From Setomelanomma holmii (taxonomy: Eukaryota; Ascomycota; Dothideomycetes; Pleosporales; Phaeosphaeriaceae), in assembly GCA_010015745.1 (NCBI GenBank), contig ML978471.1, forward strand, positions 1 to 10,088: a stretch of DNA of 10,088 nt. Direction: 5' to 3'. The notes beneath the pieces were generated by a model, which was not told the origin of the DNA, searched no databases, and was given only the letters and a program-made list of their open reading frames with translations. Each line of letters begins with the position of its first letter. The first letter of the stretch is position 1. The translations under genes and the position numbers were made by a program. Shown in pieces: positions 1 to 7,968 of this stretch.

Positions 1-2
1 AG

Positions 3-272
3 AAGGAAAGGAAGGCTGCAGAAAGAGCTGAACTTCAGCGCAAGAAACAAGAGGCAAAAGAAGCTACAGCTACCTAAAAAGCTGTAAAATTATCCCAAAG
101 AGGCAAGAGATCAGCCTCACAAAAGGCTAGGTTAAAGACAGAGAGAGCGCGGGTTGTGCACGCTGCTAAAGGTAGTGGTGGAGGTGATGAGCCTGCATCT
201 GCCCTACCACCAAAGCGCACCAAAACACGCAGCATCAACCTTCCAGCTCAATATCTAGATAAACCAAAATGA
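3..272 (+). pseudogene. pogo/Fot1-like transposase, C-terminal remnant
   Basis: This is the last 89 codons of a transposase reading frame that enters from the left edge and ends with TGA at 270-272. The translation is a very basic, Ala/Gln/Lys/Glu-rich tail (starting KERKAAERAELQRKKQEAKE), then KLSQRGKRSASQKARLK, a Gly-rich stretch, PPKRTKTRS and a final LPAQYLDKPK. This is the style of tail that follows the DDE domain in fungal pogo/Fot1-type transposases with a CENP-B-like helix-turn-helix. The catalytic domain lies outside the window, so the family call rests on tail composition alone. A TAA at 75-77 interrupts the frame where Gln would fit; CAA to TAA is a C-to-T change in a CpA context, as expected from repeat-induced point mutation. 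The copy is therefore probably dead. Confidence 0.6.
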
Positions 273-349
273 TCACAAGGCCTTGTTTACTACTCTTATA
301 CAACTTCTCGTGATAATAGCTATTATTAGTGGTTGTACAGCCTCATCTT

Positions 350-391
350 TGTCGGTGGGCATATGGTGTTCGGCGGGGCGACTCACCGACA
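350..391. repeat. inverted repeat, probable transposon subterminal end
   Basis: TGTCGGTG at 350-357 is inverted as CACCGACA at 384-391, separated by 26 bases containing GTGTTCGGCGGGGCGA. The palindrome ACGTACGT follows at 391-398. It lies about 80 bp beyond the transposase stop, where the 3' end of a Tc1/mariner/pogo element would be expected. The 5' end is outside the window, so a matching terminal inverted repeat or TA target duplication cannot be confirmed. Confidence 0.35.
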
Positions 392-398
392 CGTACGT

Positions 399-844
399 TA
401 GCGGTACGCCAGTCGCGTCGACTTCCCCGCATCTCCTGCGCATTGACTCTCTTCTACATTCCTCAGATCACAAGACAATAAAGGGAGTATTGCGAATGGA
501 AATATTGATGAAATGGAATGATGCGCAGCTCGATCTGTGCGTGCTCGTTTGTGCAGGTTCTGCCTAGTGACAGCTCCCGTAGGGTACTGGCGACTCCTTC
601 ACATGTTGTAGATGGGACATCTGAGGGACATTGATCTTCCGTTGTGAGCGTCTAGAAGCGAGCGAGGTGAGAATGAAGCGGAAGCATTACCGTAAACGAA
701 TGACTCAAGGAGCGATGGCGGGTGCATCTCACAAGACGTGGAAATTGGCTGCGGTGGGGTGTGACTAGGACATCATTGCGAGCATACAATTTGTGACCTG
801 CGTCAACCCTCGGAACTTCACGCCTAAATATCGCCCTCCCACTT
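399..844. other. intergenic stretch between transposon relic and tandem array
   Basis: I see no supported gene here. Open frames in this stretch are short, start arbitrarily and resemble no family I recognise. The minus-strand frame that runs from 1041 to 652 overlaps the C-terminal coding part of array copy A in another frame and is best read as its shadow. Confidence 0.4.
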
Positions 845-2120
845 TCACGATCGACCGAGGACTTTCCCGCGTTCAACGTAGCCAAGTTCGATGTAGTTAG
901 ACCATTCCGGTCCCCATTCGTGTACCCAAGATCCGCCATCGATGAGTTCATGCTGCACGTCGAAGCCTTGTTTCCACAATTTGCGCTCCACAACCAACAA
1001 TGCCTCCTTGCTGAAATCCTCGAAAGGATACGAACCAACATCCAAGAGAGGAAAGTCGCCCCGCTCTTTGATCAATAAACGCCCTCTTCCATTTACGTAG
1101 CCGTGGCGACGTTGGCGTACCCTTCGAATGACCCTGCATTTCGGGCCGAGATCTTCGTTCAAGAAATGACAGTTCGGATCTTCCATGCGCGGATTCACCA
1201 GTGGTAGATGGAACGAGATATCACAGTCCGATCCCTCTAACGATGACATAACGGGTTCGAGGACTATACGTTCCTTGACGTTGGCCCAGTAGTCCTGTGC
1301 ATCATGGTACAGCCATATTCGTAGCCTAGACAATTTCTGCTGTCGCGGCAGCCTGCGCATAGGACTATCCATATAGAAGCCAGATGCTCGTCTGTGCTGG
1401 CAGAGCTGGGAACTTCTCGGATTCGATCTGCCTCTACCGAAGAATTGGTGATGCGATGACCAATTGCAGCAAACACTGACAGTGGAAGCCGAAGTGTAAT
1501 ATCCAGCTTCATGACGTCCTCGAAAGCACAACCCAGAACTGTCCGCAAGTTCGCGTCATTCATCCATGCGGTACCGGTTCCAAGATCCGTAATGTTCCAA
1601 ACAGTTTGCTGGACCAGTTTTTCGCGTATCTCAAGGCTCCTGCAAGCTTCTGTCAACTAGGGCCATGTAGATGTCGTACGACTACGTACACCTTTTTGCA
1701 GATCCTGAGCATAGTGGTCAAGCAATTTTCAGATACTAACTTCGGCTCACCCGTGCTCTTCTTCGCTATTTCTGCGCATCGCCAATGCGGGCCCCATGAA
1801 GACCTCAGACGTTGTGCCCAGACATGTGTGTACTCACACTCCCAAGTACCACCACCAGCGGGCAAGCCTTCCTTTCTCCTCGAACCATCGTCTTCATCGT
1901 AGATTGCCTGAGGCGATGCGCATTCAAACAGTAACGTCCTGTCGACCTGGTGGTTCACATGCACGGCCACTGGGACTAAATGGTCGTAAATTGTGCTTCG
2001 AATGTCACATGGCGGGTTTAGAAGGCGACTGGACTCACTCAATGTTGCGCTGGAGGCTTGACTAGATTTAGGTGACATGGCTGAACGGCCAAGAAAACGC
2101 AGAAGTGGGTTACGAGCCAT
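845..2120 (-). pseudogene. F-box-like family protein, tandem copy A (frameshifted)
   Basis: First of three same-strand relatives (see 2353-3496 and 3701-4887). The frame opens at ATG 2120, or at ATG 2078, which aligns best with the other copies. It begins with a Ser-rich leader and then RLLNPPCDIRSTIYDHLVP, an F-box-like helix motif. A block RLRSSWGPHWRCAEI, shared with copy C, follows. The frame is lost near 1653-1660 and continues in another frame with DVMKLDITLRLPLSVFAAIG, the counterpart of KHLEIALNLPMNVFTAIE in copy C. It is lost again near 1330-1375 and resumes with RIWLYHDAQDYWANVKERIV and a C-terminal block (VVERKLWKQGFDVQHEL) ending in TGA at 845-847. Neither break looks like a GT-AG intron, and the relatives align across them without one. 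The function is unknown; an F-box-like protein would normally act as a substrate adaptor for ubiquitin ligases, but that is family inference only. Confidence 0.6.
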
Positions 2121-2352
2121 GGTTGTTTGCAATGTTGGAATGTATGCGAATTATTGCGCGATGCATCATTGCGGCGCGGTCAGGCAACCATAAGCCGTTT
2201 AGATACATCATACCGACAACGGTGCAAGGGCGAGGCGCAGTTTACCATGCGCTTGGTTCTGGGTTATGCCGCAGGATTGAGTAGAACATGCTGCCTTGCA
2301 TGCGCATAGTCACCCAAAGCTCTATGCATGCGCCCATGTATAATCTCAAATC
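2121..2352. other. spacer between array copies A and B
   Basis: This is the 5' flank of copy A and the 3' flank of copy B. The nonamer TGCATGCGC occurs twice, at 2297-2305 and 2325-2333 (28-bp period), among several other GCATGC-type words. It may have held the promoter of copy A; no TATA box or other firm signal is visible. Confidence 0.3.
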
Positions 2353-3496
2353 TCAGATAATCCCAGTGTGTACATGCATACTTCCATTCAAGATCTCATG
2401 CTCTACATTGACGCCTTCTCTCCACAAGTCCCGCTCCATATCCTCCAAGCTTTCTGGAGTCATCCCATCAAGCGGCAAATCTACGAGCTTCAACATCGGG
2501 AAATCCAGCTTGGTGATAATTTGGATTTAGCCAAAGGCGTCCTTTGATCCGGAGTATCGCTGTCGTAGCTAAGGCTGGATCTTGAACGGTAAGATGTTTC
2601 TGTTATCGTCGCAATGTCTAGGTCGAGGTAGAAGTCTAGGTTTGGGAGGCTAGTAAGAGGTACGAGAGGCGACAGGATTGCACGTTCGTTTACGTTGGCC
2701 CAGGGCGTGGGATATGTGCAATCCAACATGACTCGTACCTGGAGAAGGTCTTTGAGGTTGGGAGGAGTCTGGGAGAGTCATGACCATGCTGCCACTTCCT
2801 CCGTTTCGTTCTCACTTAGAGTCAAGCCCGCTGACATCATGTTCTCGCTCACAACATGATCATCTTGGATCACTCGAAGGACTTTCGACGATATTTGGAC
2901 GATCAAAGTCAGATGCCGGATCATTGTAAGATCAAATCCACCTCTGTCATTGCGGAAACCATTCTTCAGCAGGCACTCGAAACTGGGAAGCTCTGTCACA
3001 ACCATCTTAGTCGAGCGAGCCACCAAATCGAAGACCTCCACTCTCCTAACATTGTCAAATTGGATGATGTGTTTCAGATGTCTTACACTTATATCTGCTT
3101 GCACGTTTGTGAGACGCGCTCTATTGTGATCAACTGCTCGTGCCCCAAGTCATATGCCTCCTCGCATCTCCGATGGCGACCCCATCATGAATGCAAACGC
3201 GATGCATAGGTCCTTGTATCAAAAGCTCTCCACCGCGCTTGATCCGATGGCATACCAATCTTGCGTTCCCGACCCGGACGCTGAGGGTCCACTGGCAGCT
3301 CAGAGAGACAATCTACGAGCAACGCTGTTGTATTCTTGATGATGAGGGGAACTTGGCGTGAGATCATATGGGCGAATATCTCCCGCGGAATGTCGTAGGG
3401 CAACTGTAACAGGTTGCTCTTGCTCTGGGATAAAGATAGTTCTTGCCTGCCAATCGTGGACATCGCCGAACAGGCCAGACCGCGTGGAAGTGACAT
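2353..3496 (-). pseudogene. F-box-like family protein, tandem copy B (most decayed)
   Basis: The frame starts at ATG 3496 (an internal ATG at 3463 aligns better with the other copies). It shows NLLQLPYDIPREIFAHMI, the same F-box-like motif as copies A and C. It is frameshifted near 3185 and passes a TGA near 3145. It then runs to about 2778 with FDLTMIRHLTLIVQISSKVL, matching the middle block of copies A and C. A TGA at 2778-2780 interrupts the frame, which carries on unchanged through TPWANVNERAILSPLVPLTS, the counterpart of YWANVKERIV (A) and GFNEKAILSPFAPL (C). A further shift near 2510-2540 leads to a last piece, LEDMERDLWREGVNVEHEIL, which aligns with VVERKLWKQGFDVQHEL of copy A and stops with TGA at 2353-2355. 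At least two frameshifts and two stops make this a clear pseudogene. The role is unknown, as for its relatives. Confidence 0.6.
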
Positions 3497-3700
3497 CTTG
3501 AGTAGGAACGCGGAGTGCGGCTCATGGCTTGATGGGATCAGAAAAGGCGCATGAGTGCGGTGCAGTGAGGCAACGGTATGCCGCTGAGCTACGCCACATC
3601 TGCATCAATGCAGTCGTGAGGCGCAGCATGCAGCACAATAAATGATGCCAGATCATGGACTTCAACGTGCATCCGGGCATGCCAGGCTCGCTTTGTCATC
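3497..3700. other. spacer between array copies B and C
   Basis: This 204-bp stretch holds the 5' flank of copy B and the 3' flank of copy C. Its length is close to the 232-bp spacer between A and B, which fits duplication of a unit made of gene plus flank. A minus-strand tRNA A-box-like word is present near 3583-3596, but no tRNA can be built on it. Confidence 0.3.
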
Positions 3701-4887
3701 TTAATGATCGTGTATGCGACCGCCGTCTGGTCCGAGCTCATAGCCATGAGAGCGATACATGTGGGAATTTGTGACCTCCTCCAGCGGATCGTAACCATGG
3801 GCCCATAATGCACGCTCGATCTCCGCTGCTTGCGCTGGTGTGTCGACATTGAGATATGCTTCGTCGCCGAGAAGTAGTTGGTATTGATCCTTTTGCCTGA
3901 CACCAAGCTCGCCATTATACTTGACATATCCGAAGCACGTTTGTCTGTCGCGGCGGACGATAGTGAACGGTGGGATAGGCTCGTCGTCCAGGGCATGAGT
4001 CGGTAAGTTAACGACTACGTGTACGTCAGGTCGGTCAGCTAGTGGGGCAAATGGTGAGAGAATGGCCTTTTCGTTGAAGCCCACCAATATTCGTAGCTGT
4101 TATGATCTAGCCAAATTTGCAGTATCTTCAGGGTACCAAGATGTCCAAATGCTGAGCTCAGTCCATGCCATATATTGCCTTGGTTAGAATCGATGTCCGA
4201 GATCTCAACATCGGTTTTGCGATGCTTGGGCCGAAGATGTGCGCTCTTGCCGGGGGATTGCAGCTCTATCGCAGTAAACACGTTCATTGGGAGGTTGAGA
4301 GCAATCTCCAAGTGCTTGAAGTGCTGCAGTTTGACCCCAGATACAGGTATGTTCGGGCAAAATAACGCGTCAACACACTTGCCATGTCGCACACGATGAG
4401 TGAGGTGCTGCGGGTCATGAGCTCGATGACATCTGAATAGCTTTACGATGGTTGTCAGTGATTTTCTCAAGAAATGGTCGAAGAGCCCATGCACGGCTGT
4501 ACACGTCCGGAGTAAAGCTTCGATGGTGTTGTCATGCTGGCCATTGTCTTCATGCAACATGGCTTCCTCGCACATCCAGTGTGGTCCCCATGGAGACATC
4601 AAGCGACGCGCCCATCTCAGATGCCGTTCACTCTTGTTTTCGTCACATTTCGGTAGTTCCAGCCGACGGGGCCATCCACAATCGAGATGGTCTCGTACAG
4701 CGGATTTGAGACACTTTGAGATCGTCCGCTTGCCATGACATGAATAAACGTGTACGCTTTCTGGAATCAAGTACTCGAAGATCCCGCATCGAATGTCATA
4801 AGGCGCCAGCAGAAGGTGAGATTCAGCATGTGCGTTCACCAGTGGTTCGAATGTCGTTGATGCCGTCATCATTGACAATTTGCTCAT
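3701..4887 (-). pseudogene. F-box-like family protein, tandem copy C (one frameshift)
   Basis: The best preserved of the three copies. The frame runs from ATG 4887 (ATGs at 4872 and 4869 align with the starts of the relatives) for 282 codons. It includes LLLAPYDIRCGIFEYLIPES (F-box-like motif), RLMSPWGPHWMCEEAM, LQHFKHLEIALNLPMNVFTA and LKILQIWLDHNSYEYW. At 4080-4089 the sequence reads TATTGGTGGGC. The reading frame is lost exactly inside the conserved YW..(V/F)NE block, and a one-base loss in the G run explains it. Downstream, in the shifted frame, GFNEKAILSPFAPL continues the family alignment, followed by ERALWAHGYDPLEEV and a TAA at 3701-3703. The unbroken protein would have been roughly 395 residues. 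A sequencing error in the G run is an alternative explanation and would make this a real gene. No signal peptide or membrane segment is apparent. Confidence 0.6.
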
Positions 4888-5349
4888 ACGCGGCGTAGTT
4901 GTGATGGAGAGGTCGGCAAGGGGTCAGCTTCGAAAGCGATCCCATCTCGTACCGTGCCGCATTGGCGCATACCACCTTAATAGTCTAGCCAGAGACGATC
5001 ACGAAAGGAATTATTGCAAACAAAGAAGGGTTGTTCATGGTGGTGAAAAGAGGTGCACGTGGTTTGGCGCTTGGGCCGCGACTGATGCCGTCACCGAGCC
5101 GACGTGTCGGAACCACATCTTTGGCCCGCTACTCGATTGCGCTTGCAGCAATCACCACAAGAATTCAGCAATCCGATATCCCCAAGTGAAGCGATTCTCC
5201 GCTCCTTTTTCTCGCCGAAAGCAACATACCACCCATTCGAACTCGAACCCGAACAACGCCCACCCGCGAATTTCACCCCGCGCGCCAGCTTACAGCACAC
5301 GAGCACACCCTTACCTAACCACAACCTCCACCAGCTCACACCTCACACA
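4888..5349 (+). promoter_or_regulatory. 5' region of UBC7 and of array copy C (divergent)
   Basis: This intergenic stretch lies between two divergent starts. The part from about 5200 to 5349 is poor in G, rich in C and A, and lacks ATG in the frame of UBC7, as is usual for a fungal 5' leader. The frame upstream of the UBC7 ATG stays open for many codons but contains no ATG, so no N-terminal extension is supported. I see no TATA box or defined operator. Confidence 0.4.
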
Positions 5350-5921
5350 ATGGCGTCCTCAGCCTCCAAGCGGCTCTTCAAAGAATACAAATCGCTCTCC
5401 AACGACCCACCCGAAGGCATAACCGCCGGCCCCGTGAGCGAAGACGACATGTTTCTCTGGGAAGCTTTAATCCAAGGGCCCGAAGGCACGCCGTTTGAAG
5501 GCGGCATATTCCCCGCAGAACTCAAGTTCCCCAAAGATTACCCGCTAGCGCCGCCGAAGATGAAGTTTGTTGTCGACGTTTGGCATCCAAACGGTACGTC
5601 TGCGCATCACCTCTGTTATCGTGGATGTGGACGTGATTGTGGAAGGGACGATGCTGACGTGAAACAGTCTACGCAAACGGCGAAGTATGCATATCCATCC
5701 TTCACCCACCCGGCGACGATCCCCACCAATACGAACAAGCTTCCGAGCGATGGTCGCCGATCCAGAGCGTCGAGAAGATACTGATTAGTGTGATGAGCAT
5801 GCTTGCCGAGCCGAATGATGAGAGTCCGGCGAATGTGGATGCGGCGAGGATGTGGCGGGAGAAGAGGGCCGAGTATGAGAAGATTGTGCGGCAGAATGTG
5901 AGGAGGAGTTTGGGCCTGTGA
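5350..5921 (+). CDS. ubc7: ubiquitin-conjugating enzyme E2, Ubc7/UBE2G2 type
   Basis: Two exons, 5350-5593 and 5668-5921, encode 165 residues, the usual length of UBE2G2/Ubc7. The product accepts ubiquitin from E1 on a cysteine and passes it on with ER-membrane ligases in ER-associated degradation (family knowledge). The UBC fold is complete: the N-terminal helix MASSASKRLFKEYKSL, the FPKDYPLAPPKM proline-rich strand, HPN at residues 79-81, and the active-site Cys at residue 89 in NGEVCISILH. The acidic insertion that marks the Ubc7/Cdc34/UBE2G group follows (PPGDDPHQYEQASERWSP). Then come SVEKILISVMSMLAEPNDES, PANVDAARMWR and a C-terminal SLGL. The start has good context (A at -3, G at +4). 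The gene is convergent with the sulfite oxidase gene, with 186 bp between the stops. No damage is visible and it is very likely functional. Confidence 0.95.
5594..5667 (+). other. intron of ubc7
   Basis: A 74-nt phase-1 intron begins with GTACGT and ends with CAG. A branch-point-like CTGAC lies at 5654-5658, 9 nt before the 3' splice site. It splits the Val codon just after HPN (residue 82), and its removal restores the family alignment HPN-VYANGEVC. Confidence 0.92.
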
Positions 5922-5977
5922 GCATTGGCGGACACGGAATGGCTAGGAGGATGCGGGATGGGAATGCATGATTTACG

Positions 5978-5983
5978 AATAAA
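5978..5983 (+). terminator. candidate polyadenylation signal of ubc7
   Basis: A canonical AATAAA lies 57 nt beyond the UBC7 stop, inside the 186-bp gap to the convergent sulfite oxidase gene. Fungal poly(A) signals are degenerate, so this is a candidate only. Confidence 0.45.
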
Positions 5984-6107
5984 TGCACGAGTGGCGTTTG
6001 GAACAGCGATTTTGAGGATACATTTTGGAGTATCACTTTACGCCCTTGACGATAAATCGAATTGTTCTTCGTGAAGGTTCTGTAGCCCGCGTTTCGGATC
6101 CACACCA

Positions 6108-7387
6108 CTAAACAATTTCCAATCCAAATGCTTCGCCATACGCATTATACGCCACGCCCCTAAAATTCCACACCGCTTCCTTGTCCTGCGTGTTACCACT
6201 CCTATCAGTCGCTCGACTGTAAATCTTGAAATCCTTCCCCTTGTCCACCTTGACCTTAGTCTTCCACAAACACCACGCCCACTTCAACTCAATATCACCA
6301 CCCTCATGGTCTCGTATCAAATCGGTCTCAGTCCAAGTCTCGCCTCCATCTACACTGACCTCGACCTTGACAATGGGACCATCTGCACCGCTCGGCAGCG
6401 CATACCCCTTGACATCAATCGTGCCATCCGCATCGCGCTCAACTTTCGATTCGGACTTCGGCACGCCGATGACGCTGTTCACGGGCATCTCCTGCAGTGC
6501 GTCGACCTTGCCCCACCATTCTTCCGCCTTTTCCTTACAGTCCGCTTCGGGTGGGAGGATTTTGTAGTCGTGTTGCTGGTAGTAGCTGTCCGATTCACAC
6601 ATTTGCATCGTAATTTTGTCGAGCCATTTCACGCTTCTCGCGCCCGCAATGCCCGGCGTGACGACTCGAACTGGAGCGCCGTGGTTCGGTGTGAGTGGTT
6701 TGTCGTTCATGTCGAGCGCGAGTAGGATGGACTTGTCTGGATCCATGGCGCAAGAAAGCGGTATTGAAGCGCCGTAGAAGTTGTCGTCCTGGGTCGCTGT
6801 TTGGTGACATGCGAAGGCGACGTGTGCGTCTTTCCACTTTGCGTCTGAGACTGTCACGACGGCTTGCTTGAGGACGTCGGCGAGGAGAGGGCCTGTCCAT
6901 TTGCAGTTCATGACGGCGCCGTCGAACCAGTCGATGCCATGGACTTCCTTTAGCTTCGTGCGCATTGTGTGTCGCCGGTTGCCGGCGCATTGTAGGGCGC
7001 ATATTACGCTGTGTTGTGGTAGTGCCTTCAAGTCTTCGACTGATAATGAGAGCTCATTGTTGACAAGGCCGTCCACGGAGAGCTTGTGTGTTGCAGCGTC
7101 GATATGCGGTATCGGGCCATGGTTTCGATCGTATCCTTCAAGTGTGATGAAGCTGAACGTATCAGCTCAGCACTCAGTCTCGTCACAGAACGCGATCGCA
7201 GGCCATAAATATTTCCACATACCTTGCAACCAATTTCTCCAGCTCTGGCTCCCGATTCAGCGGCTCCTCGACCGAGTACTCCAACTATGACATCACATCA
7301 GCCCCTCCACACTTGCGCAGTAAACATGCTACCGCATTAGGCAAGATATATATATATACACCCAAATTCAGTACGTACCTGGATCAT
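6108..7387 (-). CDS. SUOX: sulfite oxidase-type molybdopterin oxidoreductase
   Basis: Three exons, 7379-7387, 7223-7284 and 6108-7152, encode 371 residues. Sulfite oxidases convert sulfite to sulfate at a molybdenum cofactor (family knowledge). The N-terminus reads MIQLEYSVEEPLNREPELEK, then YDRNHGPIPHID, typical of the family. The Moco-binding domain covers about residues 45-220: LQCAGNRR carries the likely Mo-ligating Cys at residue 79, and NHGAPVRVVTPGIAGARSVK forms part of the active site. The dimerisation domain follows from about residue 235, with VKGYALPSGADGPIVKVEVS, VDGGETW, RATDRSGNTQ and WNFRGV. There is no cytochrome b5 domain, so the layout is like plant sulfite oxidase rather than the animal mitochondrial enzyme. 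The C-terminus (GLEIV) is not a PTS1 signal and no N-terminal targeting peptide is obvious. The start ATG has A at -3. It is intact and probably functional. Assimilatory nitrate reductase shares the fold but has extra domains absent here. Confidence 0.92.
7153..7222 (-). other. second intron of the sulfite oxidase gene
   Basis: A 70-nt intron starts with GTATGT and ends with TTCAG on the minus strand. It splits a Ser codon (AG|C) between LVA and FITLEGYDRNHGP. Removing it joins the N-terminal segment to the Moco domain in frame. Confidence 0.88.
7285..7378 (-). other. first intron of the sulfite oxidase gene, with TA repeat
   Basis: A 94-nt intron starts with GTACGT and ends with CATAG, in phase 0 after the third codon. 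It contains a short AT dinucleotide run at 7346-7358. Splicing links a nine-base first exon (Met-Ile-Gln) to LEYSVEEPLNREP. Confidence 0.8.
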
Positions 7388-7968
7388 GGTGGTCGATTGT
7401 GGTATGGCGGGGATGGCGTGCTTGCGTGGTGGAAGGGTTAGACGACCTTTAAAGCGGTCGCTGCGGAAAGTGCAGGTTTAGGCGGAGGCGGGTTAAGCGG
7501 CTCTGGAAGGCACGAGGGATTGTGAAATGTCACGCACGGGGAAGGTGCAGACGTGCGAGGCGGGTAGGCGCGGCTTGATGATGCGTTTGCGCTGCGTTTG
7601 TATGTGTGGTACTGCGAGATGATGCAGGAATGTGTGGGCGTAAAGGTCTTTAGGCACGCAATTCGCTATTGTGTCATGACGTTTTGCAAGGGAGCAGATT
7701 GCGACATTCGAGTAGTGGTCATTGCAACATTCTAATCGACAATATGGAGGGACCTCGCCTTATGAGGCCGTTGAAGATTGAGAGAGCCCGATGATGGACC
7801 AGTCCCCGATTGTGAAAAGAAGAGCCCGATATAGGGGAGTCGCCGTCATGTCGAAGACTCCGAAGGCCGTCGAGAGTGCCTCTCAGCATTCACTTAACAA
7901 GACCTTGGCCACTATACAAATGTCAAGAAAAAGAAAACCCTTTCATGAGACAACCATAGCCGCAGTTC
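7388..7968 (-). promoter_or_regulatory. 5' flank of the sulfite oxidase gene and 3' flank of the F-box-like relic
   Basis: About 580 bp without a supported gene. The part next to the sulfite oxidase ATG is G-rich on the plus strand (GGCGGAGGCGGG near 7480-7491) and presumably holds its promoter. The decamer AGAGCCCGAT occurs twice close together (near 7783 and 7821). I found no convincing binding-site match for a named sulfur regulator. Confidence 0.35.

Noticed and set aside
283..567. 94-codon plus-strand frame with a hydrophobic start (possible secreted protein)
   Set aside because: It begins inside the probable transposon end with a non-ATG codon and covers the inverted repeat; there is no recognisable mature domain.
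3528..3600. tRNA-like A-box (TAGCTCAGCGG) on the minus strand near 3583-3596
   Set aside because: The D-stem has no pairing partner, there is no GGTTCGA-type B-box downstream at the right distance, and no acceptor-stem complement.
5104..5349. In-frame open extension upstream of the ubc7 ATG
   Set aside because: It contains no ATG in that frame, and the 165-residue product from 5350 already matches the usual family length and N-terminus.
6226..6725. Plus-strand open frames of 113-139 codons
   Set aside because: They are antisense to the intact sulfite oxidase coding sequence and show no family features.
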